A stretch of 64,000 bases of DNA, from positions 491,040-555,039 of the forward strand of contig NZ_MPOH02000015.1 in NCBI RefSeq assembly GCF_001896135.2, written 5' to 3'. Of the stretch, positions 44,644 to 56,248 are shown in pieces. Below the pieces are notes generated by a model. It was given only the letters and a program-made list of their open reading frames with translations, had not been told where the DNA came from and made no database searches. This DNA is from Streptomyces phaeoluteigriseus (lineage in GTDB: Bacteria > Actinomycetota > Actinomycetes > Streptomycetales > Streptomycetaceae). The stretch's first letter is position 1. Each line of letters begins with the position of its first letter. The position numbers were made by a program, and so were the translations under genes.

Positions 44644-46214
44644 CTACGAGGGCCTGGCCATGGCCTTCACGAAGGCGCGCTCGACATCGGCCGCGGAGAG
44701 GACGCCGTAGATCTCGCCGGTCTCCTCGACCACGAGGTACTCGGTGGCGGGGGTGGCGCGCAGGGCGTCCAGGAGGTCCTCGCCGGCCAGTTCGGCGGAG
44801 ACGCGCATGCCCTCGGTGAGGTCCTGGGCGAGGCCGCTGACGGCGACCCAGGGGCGGCGGTGCTCGGGTACACCGACGATGGCGGCCTCGCGGACCAGGG
44901 AGAGGGGTTCGCCGTGGGCGTCGACGACGACCAGCGCGCGGGCGCCGGCGTCGTTGGCGCGGCGCAGTGCCTCGGAGAGCGGGGTGTTCGTCTCGACCGG
45001 GACCGCCCGGCGGGTGAGGTTGCGGGCACGCAGTTCGGGAAGGTGCTCGCGCAGCCGGGCCATGCGCAGGCTGTTTCCGGCGCCGGTCCAGATGATCGCG
45101 GCGAGGATGGCGGCGAGCAGGGCGTCCAGGACGGTGTCCATGCCGACGCTGTCCTCGGCCTCGGAGCCGAGCGCCCCGGACTGGGTGAGCAGGGGCAGGC
45201 CGATCAGGACGGAGACGGCGAGTGCGCGCCCGACCCAGGCGGCGGCGATGGTGCCGGTCATGGGCCTGCCGGTGATCTTCCAGACGACGGCGCGGAGCAT
45301 ACGGCCGCCGTCGAGCGGCAGTCCCGGCAGGAGGTTGAAGACCGCCACGATGAGGTTGGACACCATCAGCCCCGCCAGCAGGACACCGGGGACGGTGCCG
45401 GGCTCGACGGTCTGCATGGCGAGGTAGAAGAGGCCTGCCAGCACCAGGGAGAGGAGCGGGCCGACGAAGGCCAGCACGAACTCGCGGCCGGGGGTCTCGG
45501 CCTCCTTCTCGATCTCGGAGACGCCGCCGAAGAACTGGAGCTGGATGCGGCGGACCGGGAGCTTGAAGCGGAGGGCGGCGATGGTGTGCGCCAGCTCGTG
45601 GACGAGCACGGACGCGTAGAAGGCGACCGCGAAGAAGAGGGCGACCAGGTAGCGGGCCGCGCCCAGCTCGGGGAGTACGCGGTCGAGCTGTCCGCCGAAC
45701 ACCCAGGTGATCAGGGCGGCGACGAGGAACCAGCTGGGGGCCACGTAGACGGGCACGCCGAAGGGACGTCCCATCAGCAGGCCGCCGCGGGACTCCGGAG
45801 GGCGCGGGGGGCGGCGGCCCTTGGCGGGAGGTGGGAGCTTCGCCGAGGGCGGGGGGTGCCGCGGTCGGGGGGTGCTGTGGGCGAGGGGGGCGGTCCGGGT
45901 GGAGGTCGGCGGGGTCCGGGGTCCGGTCTGCCGGGTCCGGGGCGCCGGCCGTTTCCGGCTCCTGCCTCTCCGGTTCCTGCCTCTCCGGCTCCTGCCTCCG
46001 CGTTTCCTGCCTCCGCGTTTCCTCCCGGTCCGTTTCTCTCGCCGTCTCGTTCGGCGTCTCCTCCGGGGGAGCGTCCTGCTTCCGCGTGAAGGTGTCGGGG
46101 GCCTCGGGCCGGGATCTGCCCGGGTGCGGCCGGCGGGGGCGCGGGTGTCGTGCGGCGCTCGGCCGACTCGTCGCTGTCCGGCCGCGGCCGCCCGCTCCCG
46201 CCGCTTTCCACCAC
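44644..46214 (-). CDS. site-2 protease (M50) with CBS domains; N-terminal frames broken
   Basis: The core from residue about 150 (coordinates 45772 down) is an intramembrane metalloprotease: zinc motif HELAHTIAALRF, second motif NLLPGLPLDGGRMLR, about six helices, and two CBS domains at the C-terminus (with PVETNTPLSEALRRANDAGA, EYLVVEETGEIYGVLS). The N-terminus is a disordered, charged region spread over three frames: GTG 46214 gives VESGGSGRPRPDSDESAERR; then a frame with PEAPDTFTRKQDAPPEETPN and QEPERQEPE repeats; then the frame of the core. Two indels near 46100 and 45870 would unite them. It probably cleaves anti-sigma factors or other membrane substrates. Confidence 0.85.
45955..46029. 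repeat. five 15-bp tandem units in the M50 protease 5' end
   Basis: Units CCGGCTCCTGCCTCT, CCGGTTCCTGCCTCT, CCGGCTCCTGCCTCC, GCGTTTCCTGCCTCC and a degenerate fifth. Translated on the minus strand they give RQEPE/RQETR pentapeptides. A second 15-bp in-frame expansion, like that in the aldehyde dehydrogenase. Confidence 0.88.
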
Positions 46215-46390
46215 GGTGTCCCCTCGCTGGTCGCAACTCCCGCTCCTGCCGGGCGGAAGGGTCTGGGACCGATGGTATGCGTCCGCCGGGACGCGTTCTG
46301 CCCCGGCACCCCCTGGGATTTCACGGCCGTCGCCCCGTGGCGCGGGCGGAGTGGGCTCACTGTCGGTGGCGGGCCGTAAGGTCTGTGGGC

Positions 46391-47344
<954 letters not shown>

Positions 47345-47419
47345 GGCGTCGGTGAGGGCGGCCGAGTCCGGCGGGGTGGCGCAGGGCAGAATGGGGCCGG
47401 ACTACCGAAGGAGACTTAC

Positions 47420-48091
47420 GTGGCCATCCGCGTCCTACTGGTCGACGACCAGCCGCTGCTGCGTACCGGCTTCCGGATGATTCTGGAGGCGGAGCAGGAC
47501 CTCGCGGTGGTCGGTGAGGCCGGCGACGGCCTCCAGGCCCTCGACCAGGTGCGGGCCCTGCAGCCCGATGTTGTTCTGATGGACATCCGTATGCCCCGCA
47601 TGGACGGGGTGGAGGCGACCCGGCAGATCACCGGGCCGGGACGGGACGGTCCGGCGAAGGTGCTGGTGCTGACGACCTTCGACCTCGACGAGTACGTGGT
47701 GGAGGCGCTGCGCGCCGGGGCGAGCGGGTTCCTGCTCAAGGACGCCCCCGCCAACGAGCTGGTGCAGGCGATCCGGGTGGTGGCCGCCGGCGAGGCGATG
47801 CTGGCGCCGAGCATCACCCGGCGGCTGCTCGACAAGTACGCCACGCATCTGCCCTCGGGCGACGAACCCGTGCCGGACACCCTGCACACGCTCACCGACC
47901 GTGAGGTCGAGGTGCTGAAGCTGGTGGCACGGGGCCTGTCGAACGCGGAGATCGCCGCCGACCTGTTCGTCAGCGAGACGACCGTGAAGACGCATGTGGG
48001 GCATGTGCTGACCAAGCTGGGCCTGCGGGACCGGGTGCAGGCCGCGGTGTACGCCTACGAGAGCGGGCTGGTGCGTCCCGGAGCGCAGTAG
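47420..48091 (+). CDS. NarL/FixJ-family response regulator (orphan)
   Basis: A 223-residue two-component regulator: receiver domain with DDQ acidic pair, phospho-acceptor Asp in VVLMDIRMPRMDG, T in VLTTFDLDEYV and Lys in GFLLKDAP; then a LuxR helix-turn-helix (LTDREVEVLKLVARGLSNAE, TVKTHVGHVLTKLGLRDR). GTG start with GAAGGAG ahead. No histidine kinase gene is adjacent, so its partner lies elsewhere. Confidence 0.94.
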   Translation: MAIRVLLVDDQPLLRTGFRMILEAEQDLAVVGEAGDGLQALDQVRALQPDVVLMDIRMPRMDGVEATRQITGPGRDGPAKVLVLTTFDLDEYVVEALRAGASGFLLKDAPANELVQAIRVVAAGEAMLAPSITRRLLDKYATHLPSGDEPVPDTLHTLTDREVEVLKLVARGLSNAEIAADLFVSETTVKTHVGHVLTKLGLRDRVQAAVYAYESGLVRPGAQ

Positions 48092-48119
48092 CGGCGGGAC
48101 TCACCGCGTGGACGGCACG

Positions 48120-48151
48120 GAGGGCGCCCCTTCCTGACAAGGGGCGCCCTC
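48120..48151. terminator. bidirectional hairpin between response regulator and binding-protein genes
   Basis: Perfect 13-bp stem (48120-48132 with 48139-48151), loop CCTGAC, between convergent stops at 48091 and 48170. Confidence 0.88.
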
Positions 48152-48169
48152 CGCGTTCGTAGGGGCCTC

Positions 48170-49750
48170 TCAGCCCTTGTCCAGCTCCCAGAAGCGGAAG
48201 ACGGTGGAGGCGTCGAGGCAGTTCTCCAGGCCGTAGACGTCCTCGTGGACGACGGCGTACTGCTTGGCCTGCCAGATCGGGAGGACGGGCACCTGCTCGG
48301 CCACGATGTCCTGGAGCCGGCCGTAGTCGTCGCCGGTGGCGCCGCGGTCGCTCTGGGCGGCGGTGCGCGGGATGAGCGTGCCGGTGATCGTGCTGGAGGC
48401 GTAGTTGTTGCCCAGGACGTTGCCCTCGCCGAAGAAGGGCGCGGTGAAGTTGTCGGGGTCCGGGTAGTCGGGCACCCAGCCCTTGACGTAGACGCCGTAC
48501 TTGCCGTCGGCGATGTCCTTCTCGTACTGCTGGTACGCCACCGACCTGACGTCGGCGTCGAAGAGGCCACTGGCGTTGAGCTGGGCGGCGATCGCCTTCA
48601 GCTCCTGGTCGGTGGCGGGGCCGTAGCGCGAGGGGGTGGACCAGAGGGTCAGCTCGACCTTGCCGGTGATGCCGTCCTCCTCGAGGGCGGCTGCGGCCTC
48701 GGTCCGGGAGGGGCTGGCGCCGTAGCGGTCGAAGAAGGCGGTGTTGTGGCCTGCGATACCGGCCGGGATGATCGAGTACAGCGGGTCGGCGGTGCCCTGG
48801 TAGACGTCCGCGATGAGGGCCTCGCGGTCGATCAGGTGGGCGATGGCGCGGCGGACGCCGAGCTTGCCGGCGACGGGGTCGTCCATGTTGAAGACCAGGT
48901 GCTGGACCTCGGCGCTGCTGCCCTCGACGACCTCGACGCCCGAACTGTCGTCACCGGCCTCGACGTCGGCGATGTCGGTGGCGGTGAGGCCCCGGTAGGC
49001 GATGTCGACCTGGCCGTCGAGAAGGGCCTTCTTCAGGCCGCTCTGGTCGCCGTGGAAGAACTTGAGTACGACGCCGGTGTTCTTGACCTCGGCGGTGCCC
49101 TTGTAGTGCTCGTTGACGGAGAAGACGGCCTCGTCCTCGCCGAAGGAGTCCAGCTTGTAGGGGCCGGAGCCGACGGCCTCGCCGTCCTCGCGCAGGCCGT
49201 CGGCGTCGTACTGGCGATGGTCGACGATGGAGCCGGCGCCCGAGGCGATCTTGCTGGGGAAGGTGGCGTCGGGGACCTTCAGCCTGAAGACGACCGTCTT
49301 CTCGTCCGGCGTCTCGACCTTGTCGAGCGTGGGGAACATGATCGCGGGGCCGGCGTCGTCGTCGATGTCCAGCATGCGGTCGAAGGAGAACTTGACGTCC
49401 TCGGAGGTGAGGGCGTCACCGTTGCTGAACTTCAGGCCGTCCCTGAGCGTGCACTCGTAGACCTTGGTCCGTGTGTCGCTGAAGCCGCAGTCCTTCGCGG
49501 CGTCCGGCTCGGGTTCGGTGCCGCCCTTGGGGAAGCTCAGCAGGGACTGGAAGACGTTGTTGAACAACAACCAGGAGCCGGGGTCGTAGCCGGACGCCGG
49601 GTCGGTGGCCAGGACGTCGTCGGACATTCCCATGACCACGGCGGAGCCGTCGCCGCCGGAGCCGGCCGTCTGCGAGCCGCAGCCGGTCAACAGGCCGGAG
49701 GCCAGCCCCGCCACGAGGGGCAGGACCGGCCACTGGTTGCGCTTGTTCAC
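48170..49750 (-). CDS. family 5 peptide-type ABC substrate-binding lipoprotein (copy 1)
   Basis: About 526 residues. GTG 49750 gives a lipoprotein signal with lipobox LLTGC (Cys24). The SBP_bac_5 fold shows FSNGDALTSEDVKFSFDRML, SGPYKLDSFGEDEAVFSVNE and YVKGWVPDYPDPDNF. No permease or ATPase genes are adjacent, so it must work with a distant transporter or act in signalling. About the same length and clearly paralogous to the next gene. Confidence 0.93.
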   Translation of the reverse strand: MNKRNQWPVLPLVAGLASGLLTGCGSQTAGSGGDGSAVVMGMSDDVLATDPASGYDPGSWLLFNNVFQSLLSFPKGGTEPEPDAAKDCGFSDTRTKVYECTLRDGLKFSNGDALTSEDVKFSFDRMLDIDDDAGPAIMFPTLDKVETPDEKTVVFRLKVPDATFPSKIASGAGSIVDHRQYDADGLREDGEAVGSGPYKLDSFGEDEAVFSVNEHYKGTAEVKNTGVVLKFFHGDQSGLKKALLDGQVDIAYRGLTATDIADVEAGDDSSGVEVVEGSSAEVQHLVFNMDDPVAGKLGVRRAIAHLIDREALIADVYQGTADPLYSIIPAGIAGHNTAFFDRYGASPSRTEAAAALEEDGITGKVELTLWSTPSRYGPATDQELKAIAAQLNASGLFDADVRSVAYQQYEKDIADGKYGVYVKGWVPDYPDPDNFTAPFFGEGNVLGNNYASSTITGTLIPRTAAQSDRGATGDDYGRLQDIVAEQVPVLPIWQAKQYAVVHEDVYGLENCLDASTVFRFWELDKG

Positions 49751-49781
49751 GTGTGTGTGCCTTGTCGTCGTTCTCGTGCTG

Positions 49782-49806
49782 CCGGGGCCGTCGTCCACGG
49801 CCCCGG
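49782..49806 (-). terminator. hairpin between the two binding-protein genes
   Basis: CCGGGGCCGT (49782-49791) pairs with ACGGCCCCGG (49797-49806), 14 bp past the stop of copy 2, so the two paralogues are probably separate transcripts. Confidence 0.75.
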
Positions 49807-49820
49807 GGTCGGACGGTCCG

Positions 49821-51428
49821 TCAGCCGCTGACGCCGCGGGACAGCTCCCACAGCTGGAGGGTGGCGGAGGAGTTCAGCACGTAGGCGGTGCCCGTGACGT
49901 CGTCGCGGGAGGCGACGTACTGCTTGCCCTGCCACAGGGGCAGGATCGGGACGTCCTCGGCGACGATGTCCTGAATCTCCGTCAGCGTCTTGCCGGCGGA
50001 CAGGCGGTCGGCCTCGCGGCGGGACTCCGGGATGAGCTTGTCGATGATCTCGCTGTTCTGGTACGGCGACTTGAGGAAGTTGTCCTTGTCGAGGAACGGC
50101 GCGATGTAGCTGTCACCGTCGGCGAAGTCGGGGAACCAGCCCATGCCCCAGACGTCGTACTCGCCCTTGCGCTCGGCCGGGACGAAGGCGTCCCAGGGGG
50201 TGCCCTCGATGGAGACGTCGAACAGGCCGCTGTCGTTGAGCTGCTTCTGGAGCAGCTCGAACTCCTTCTTGGTGGCCGGACCGTAGTGGTCGGTCGTGTA
50301 GTGCAGCGTCAGCTTCACCGGGGTGGTGATGTCGGCCTTGGTCAGCAGGGTCTTGGCCTTGCCGACGTTGGCGTCGCCGTACTTGTTGAAGAAGGAGTTG
50401 GAGTGGCCGGTGACCGAGGCCGGGACCAGCGAGTACAGCGGTTCGGCCTGGGAGCCGTACACGTCGGTGACCAGCTCGCCGCGGTTGACGACCTGGGCCA
50501 TCGCCTGACGGACCGCCTTGTCCTTCACGGTCGGGGCCGTGGTGTTGAAGGCGAGGTAGCGGATCTCGAGGCCGGCCAGCTCCACGATGTCGACGCTGTC
50601 GTCCTTGGAGGAGTCGGAGAGCTTCTCGATCTGCTCGGGCGACATGGTGCGGGTCATCACGTCGATGTCGCCCTTGTCGAGGGCGGTGCCCATCTCGTCG
50701 GCGTCCGCGTAGGAGACCATCTCGACCTTGTCGTTCTGCACCTCGAGGGCCCCGTTGTAGTTGGGGTTCTTGGTGAAGACGGCGCTGGTCATCTCGTCGC
50801 CGTCGGTCTTGGCCTCGATGGTGTACGGGCCGGAGCCGTCGACCGCGAAGCCGTCGCGGAGCTTGCCCTTCTCGTAGTCGTCGGGGTTGACGATGCCGGC
50901 GACCGGGGTCGACAGCTTGAACGGGAAGGTGGCGTCGGCGGTGTTGAGGTGGAAGATGACTTCGTTGTCACCCTTGGCCTCGACGGTGTCGACCGTCGAC
51001 AGCAGGGCGAAGACGCCCGAATCGGCCTTGAGGGCGCGGGCCCGGTCGATGGAGAACTTGACGTCCTCGGCGGTGATGGCGTCGCCGTTGGCGAACTTCA
51101 GGTCCTTGCGGAGCTTGCAGGCGTAGCGCTCGTTGCCGGTGTCGGTGAAGCCACAGCTCTCGGCCGCCTCGGGGACGGGGTCGCCCTCCCCCTTGGGCTG
51201 GATCATCAGGGTCTGCACGGTCTGGCGCAGGATGTTCCAGCTGCCGACGTCGTAGGCGTACGCCGGGTCGAGGGGCGCCGGAGCGTCCTTGGTGGCGGTG
51301 AACCGGTCGGTGGTGCCCACGACGATGGCGTCGCCGCCGCCGCTGCCGCTGTCGGACCCTCCACAGGCGGCGAGCACGGGCGCGAGCAGACCTGCCACGG
51401 CCGGCAGCACCAAAGTCTTGCGGTTCAT
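49821..51428 (-). CDS. family 5 peptide-type ABC substrate-binding lipoprotein (copy 2)
   Basis: A 535-residue paralogue of copy 1. Lipobox VLAAC (Cys22). Shared landmarks are FANGDAITAEDVKFSIDRAR, SGPYTIEAKTDGDEMTSAVF and WGMGWFPDFADGDSYIAPFL. The pair looks like a tandem duplication that has diverged. Both end in an aromatic motif (LQLWELSRG / FRFWELDKG). No transporter partners adjacent. Confidence 0.93.
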   Translation of the reverse strand: MNRKTLVLPAVAGLLAPVLAACGGSDSGSGGGDAIVVGTTDRFTATKDAPAPLDPAYAYDVGSWNILRQTVQTLMIQPKGEGDPVPEAAESCGFTDTGNERYACKLRKDLKFANGDAITAEDVKFSIDRARALKADSGVFALLSTVDTVEAKGDNEVIFHLNTADATFPFKLSTPVAGIVNPDDYEKGKLRDGFAVDGSGPYTIEAKTDGDEMTSAVFTKNPNYNGALEVQNDKVEMVSYADADEMGTALDKGDIDVMTRTMSPEQIEKLSDSSKDDSVDIVELAGLEIRYLAFNTTAPTVKDKAVRQAMAQVVNRGELVTDVYGSQAEPLYSLVPASVTGHSNSFFNKYGDANVGKAKTLLTKADITTPVKLTLHYTTDHYGPATKKEFELLQKQLNDSGLFDVSIEGTPWDAFVPAERKGEYDVWGMGWFPDFADGDSYIAPFLDKDNFLKSPYQNSEIIDKLIPESRREADRLSAGKTLTEIQDIVAEDVPILPLWQGKQYVASRDDVTGTAYVLNSSATLQLWELSRGVSG

Positions 51429-51732
51429 GCTCGAGTTTCTCCAGAGCTGTCAGGTCCGTGTACGCGGCATGCAGGGGTGTCGCGGCCGATCACGGGGGTA
51501 AGGGCGATGTTCTCGCGACGAGATTAGTCCGCACCCGCACGAGGGTTCGCAGCCACCGGAGTTGAAAGTCCATCACGCAGCGAAACCGGGTGTGGACGCA
51601 CCGAAAACCCGACAGGGGAATGATTCGTGCAGCGTCCCATGAATCGGGACACAAGGGCACGCCCGCACCCCCCGAACGAGGGGGAACGGCACACCGGGCC
51701 GCCCCTGTCGAGACCCTTCGGCGTGGCGAAGG
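51429..51732. other. 304-bp intergenic region upstream of binding protein copy 2
   Basis: Carries the promoter region of copy 2 on the minus strand and the 3' flank of the small ORF. No gene or clear hairpin seen. Confidence 0.55.
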
Positions 51733-51909
51733 TCACAGATTCGCCACGGGTCGCGCGGAGCGGAATTCAGCCGTCTGCGTCGGGGCGAATTCACCGCGTG
51801 CACGGGCGTCGAATTCCCGTGCTATCAGCGCTGCACGCTGGGTGAACGGCGCTCGCATTTCTGTCATCAAAAGATCACGGAGATCACGGTTGATCTCCGG
51901 GTCGATCAT
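51733..51909 (-). CDS. 58-residue small protein translationally coupled to the HAD gene
   Basis: MIDPEINRDLRDLLMTEMRA begins a compact helical-looking sequence that continues with QRAALIAREFDARARGEF and ends PVANL. The ATG at 51909 overlaps the HAD stop as ATGA, a typical coupled arrangement. Composition is balanced (D, E, R, L, A) and unlike the Arg/Pro-rich shadow frames nearby. I know no family for it. It could regulate or partner the phosphatase. Confidence 0.6.
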   Translation of the reverse strand: MIDPEINRDLRDLLMTEMRAPFTQRAALIAREFDARARGEFAPTQTAEFRSARPVANL

Positions 51910-52604
51910 CCGAGCGGCATCAGACCACGCAGGAATGTCAGGTCGACCTGCTCCAGCGAGGGCACGACGGCCCGCCGGGGCGCCGGGGCGATGGGGGCCA
52001 CGGAGGGTACGGCGACGACCTGGCAGCCCGCCGCCTCGGCCGCGGCGACCCCGGTCGCGGTGTCCTCCACGACGGCACATCTGGCCGGATCCGCACCCAG
52101 GCCGGCGGCGGCGAACAGATAGGGGTCGGGGTGCGGCTTGGTGCGCGACACCTCGTCGCCGGCCACCGTCAGCGCGAAGTGCTGGGGCCCCAGCGAGGTG
52201 AGGACGCGGTCGATGATGCGCCGGTGCGAGGCCGAGACGAGGGCCGTCGGGATCCGGTGCGCCGCCAGCTCGGCGAGCAGCCGGGCGGCTCCCGGCATCA
52301 GGGGCAGGCCCTGTCCGATGCGCTCCTCGAACCCCTGGTTGAGCAGGACGCTGAGTTCGGCGAGGGTGATGTCGGCGCCCGTCGCCTCGATCAGGAACCC
52401 GGCACTGCGGCTCATGGGGCCGCCGACCACGACATGGCGCCAGGAGTCGTCGAGGGTGTGGCCGAGCCCGGCGAAGACCTCGGCCTCGACATCCCACCAG
52501 AAGCCCTCGGTGTCCACCAGGGTGCCGTCCATGTCGAGGAGCACCGCCTGCAGGGCCGAGCCTTCGGCCGTCCGGGTTCCCAGCGCGGGGACCGTACTGG
52601 TCAT
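51906..52604 (-). CDS. HAD-superfamily phosphatase (beta-phosphoglucomutase-like)
   Basis: A 232-residue HAD protein. Motif I LLDMDGTLVDTE (nucleophile Asp), motif II TALVSASH, motif III K in RTKPHPDPYLFAAAG, and motif IV VVEDTATGVAAAEAAG are all present, with a helical cap after WWDVEAEVFAGLGHT. ATG 52604 is preferred over 52610 because AAGGAGG then lies 7 bp upstream. Substrate unknown; sugar phosphates are typical. Confidence 0.93.
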   Translation of the reverse strand: MTSTVPALGTRTAEGSALQAVLLDMDGTLVDTEGFWWDVEAEVFAGLGHTLDDSWRHVVVGGPMSRSAGFLIEATGADITLAELSVLLNQGFEERIGQGLPLMPGAARLLAELAAHRIPTALVSASHRRIIDRVLTSLGPQHFALTVAGDEVSRTKPHPDPYLFAAAGLGADPARCAVVEDTATGVAAAEAAGCQVVAVPSVAPIAPAPRRAVVPSLEQVDLTFLRGLMPLG

Positions 52605-52728
52605 CCACATACCTCCTTGAGGGACGAGCAGGCCGGTTCGTGGGGGAACCGGCCTTCAGTGGACCGACCAGTGTACGACTTATCCGATCAGTGTGCCGGG
52701 CGGGCCGCAGCCCGCCGTGTGGGGGGGC

Positions 52729-55700
52729 TCACCGTGCGTTGAAGTACTTCGCCTCCGGGTGGTGGATCACGATCGCGTCCGTGGACTGCTCGGGGTGCAG
52801 CTGGAACTCCTCGGAGAGATGGACGCCGATCCGCTCGGGCCGCAGCAGGTCGGCGATCTTGGCGCGGTCCTCCAGGTTGGGGCAGGCGCCGTAGCCGAGG
52901 GAGAAGCGGGCGCCGCGGTACTTCAGGGCGAACATCTCCTCGATGTCGGCGGGGTCCTCGCCGGCGTAGCCCAGCTCCGAGCGCACGCGCCCGTGCCAGT
53001 ACTCGGCGAGGGCCTCCGCCAACTGGACCGACAGCCCGTGCAGTTCGAGGTAGTCGCGGTAGGCGTTGGCCTCGAAGAGCTTGGCGGTCTCCTCGCCGAT
53101 GCGGGAGCCGACGGTGACGACCTGGAGGCCGACCACGTCGGTCTCCCCGGACTCCTCCGGGCGGAAGAAGTCGGCCAGGCACAGCCGGCGGCCGCGGCGC
53201 TGGCGGGGGAAGGTGAAGCGGGTCCGCTCGTTGCCCTGCTCGTCCAGGATGATCAGGTCGTCGTCCTTGGACACGCAGGGGAAGTAGCCGTAGACGACGG
53301 CGGCTTCGAGCAGGTTGTCGGTCTGGAGCTTGTCCAGCAGCCCGCGCAGCCGCGGCCGGCCCTCCGTCTCCACCAGCTCCTCGTACGTCGGGCCGTCGCC
53401 GGTGCGGGCCTGCTTGAGGCCCCACTGGCCCTTGAAGAGGGCGCCCTCGTCCAGCCAGGAGGCGTACTCCTTGAGCTGGATGCCCTTGATCACGCGAGTG
53501 TCCCAGAACGGCGGCTCGGGGACGGGGTTGTCGGTGGCGACGTCGGAGCGGACGTGGCCCTCCTCCGGGCGTTCCTCGGCCTCGACGACGGTGGCGCTCG
53601 CGCGGACCCGGCGCTGCTTCAGCTCGGGCAGCGCCGCGCCGGGCACGCCCCGCTTGACACCGATGAGGGCGTCCATCAGGCGCAGGCCCTCGAAGGCGTC
53701 GCGGGCGTAACGGACCTCGCCCTCGTAGACCTCGTGCAGGTCCTGCTCGACGTAGGAGCGGGTCAGGGCGGCGCGCCGAGGATGACCGGGTAGTCCGCCG
53801 CCAGGCCGCGCTGGTTCAGCTCCTGGAGGTTCTCCTTCATGATCACCGTGGACTTGACGAGGAGACCGGACATGCCGATGACGTCGGCGCGGTGCTCCTC
53901 GGCGGCCTCGAGGATCGCGGAGACCGGCTGCTTGATGCCGAGGTTGACGACGTTGTAGCCGTTGTTGGTCAGGATGATGTCGACGAGGTTCTTGCCGATG
54001 TCGTGGACGTCGCCGCGGACGGTGGCCAGCACGATGGTGCCCTTGCCCTCCTCGCCCTCGACCTTCTCCATGTGGGGTTCGAGATAGGCGACCGCGGCCT
54101 TCATGACCTCGGCGGACTGGAGGACGAACGGCAGCTGCATCTGGCCGGAGCCGAACAGCTCGCCGACGACCTTCATGCCGTCCAGGAGGGTCTCGTTGAC
54201 GATCTCCAGGGCGGGACGGATGCGGAGAGCCGCGTCCAGGTCGGCCTCCAGGCCGTTCTTCTCGCCGTCGATGATGCGGCGCTTGAGGCGCTCGTCCAGG
54301 GGCAGGGCGCCAGTTCCTCGGCGCGGCCCGCCTTCAGGGACTTGGTGGTGGCGCCCTCGAACAGGGCCATGAGCTTCTGGAGGGGGTCGTAGCCCTCGCT
54401 GCGGCGGTCGTGGATGAGGTCGAGTGCCGTGCCGACCTCTTCCTCGGTGAAGCGGGCGATCGGGAGGATCTTCGACGCGTGGACGATGGCCGAGTCCAGG
54501 CCCGCCTTGACGCACTCGTCGAGGAAGACCGAATTGAGCAGGACGCGGGCGGCCGGGTTCAGGCCGAAGGAGATGTTGGACAGGCCCAGCGTGGTCTGGA
54601 CGTCGGGGTGGCGGCGCTTCAGCTCGCGGATCGCCTCGATGGTGGCGATGCCGTCCTTGCGGGACTCCTCCTGACCGGTACAGATGGTGAAGGTCAGGGT
54701 GTCGATGAGGATGTCCTCCTCGCGGATGCCCCAGTTCCCGGTGAGGTCGGCGATCAGCCGCTCGGCGATCGCGACCTTGTGCTCCGGGGTGCGGGCCTGG
54801 CCCTCCTCGTCGATGGTGAGGGCGATCAGCGCGGCACCGTGCTCCTGGGCCAGCCGGGTGACCTTGGCGAAGCGGGACTCGGGGCCGTCGCCGTCCTCGT
54901 AGTTGACGGAGTTGATGACCGCTCGGCCACCGAGCTTCTCCAGACCGGCCCGCAGGACCTCGACCTCGGTCGAGTCCAGGACGATCGGCAGGGTGGAGGC
55001 GGTGGCGAAGCGGCCGGCGAGTTCCTCCATGTCGGCGACGCCGTCGCGGCCGACGTAGTCCACGCACAGGTCCAGCATGTGGGCGCCTTCGCGGATCTGC
55101 TCGCGGGCGATCTCCACACAGTCGTCCCAGCGGCCCTCGAGCATGGCCTCACGGAACTTCTTGGAGCCGTTGGCGTTGGTCCGCTCACCGATCGCCATGT
55201 ACGCGGTGTCCTGGCGGAACGGGACGTTCTGGTAGAGCGAGGCGGCGCCCGCCTCGGGGCGCGGGTCACGCGCGGCGGGGGCGAGGCCGCGGACGCGCTC
55301 GACGACCTGGCGCAGGTGCTCGGGGGTGGTGCCGCAGCAGCCACCGATCAGGGAGAGGCCGTAGTCGCGGACGAAGTTCTCCTGGGCGTCCGCCAGCTCG
55401 GGGGCCGTCAGCGGGTAACTGGCGCCGTCCTTGCCGAGGACCGGCAGGCCCGCGTTCGGCATGCAGGCCAGCGGGATGCGGGCGTTGCGGGCCAGGTAGC
55501 GCAGGTGCTCGCTCATCTCGGCGGGGCCGGTGGCGCAGTTCATGCCGACCATGTCGATGCCGAGCGGCTCCAGGGCCGTCAGGGCGGCGCCGATCTCGGA
55601 GCCGAGCAGCATGGTGCCGGTGGTCTCGACGGTCACGGAGACGATCAGCGGCACGTCCAGGCCGGCGTTGCGGCGGGCGCGCTGGGCGCCGAGCACGGCG

Positions 55701-56248
55701 GCCTTGGTCTGGAGCAGGTCCTGGGTGGTCTCGACGATCAGCGCGTCGGCGCCGCCGGCGATGAGGCCCTCGGCGTTCTCCTGGTAGGCGTCGCGCAGGG
55801 TGGTGTAGGCGACGTGTCCTAGGGTGGGCAGCTTGGTGCCGGGGCCGATCGAGCCGAGCACCCAGCGGGTGCGGCCGTCGCGTGCCGCGAAGGAGTCCGC
55901 CGTCTCGCGGGCGATGCGGGCGCCCGCCTCGGACAGTTCGTGGACCCGTTCCGGGATGTCGTACTCGGCCATGGCGGCGAAGTTCGCGCCGAAGGTGTTG
56001 GTCTCCACGCAGTCCACTCCGGCGGAGAAGTACTCCTCGTGCACCGAGCGCACGATGTCGGGCCGGGTGACGTTCAGGATCTCGTTGCAGCCCTCGAGGT
56101 TCTCGAAGTCCTCGAGTGTGGGGTCCTGGGCCTGGAGCATCGTGCCCATGGCTCCGTCGGCCACCACCACCCGGGTGGCGAGGGCCTCGCGGAGCTCGGA
56201 CACACGGGTCCGGCTGTCGGCGGAAGGGGTCGGCGGCACAGAGGCCAT
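52729..56248 (-). CDS. metH: cobalamin-dependent methionine synthase, two frame breaks
   Basis: About 1,173 residues when repaired. Order: homocysteine domain (VVVADGAMGTMLQAQDP; zinc Cys in GMNCATGPAEM and GGCCGTTPEH), pterin domain (AIGERTNANGSKKFREAML, LDLCVDYVGRDGVADM), cobalamin domain with the axial His in TVRGDVHDIGKNLVDIIL, and AdoMet reactivation domain (GYGACPNLEDRAKIADLLRP). Breaks: near 54311, GCGCCCTG should read GCGGCCCTG; near 53775, GGCGCGCC should read GGCGGCGCC, each one missing G. It methylates homocysteine using methyl-tetrahydrofolate. ATG 56248 follows GGGAG. Confidence 0.96.

Noticed and set aside
45821..46390. N-terminal extension of the RecB-like nuclease
   Set aside because: Low-complexity sequence antisense to the M50 protease N-terminus; ATG 46391 gives the normal family length.
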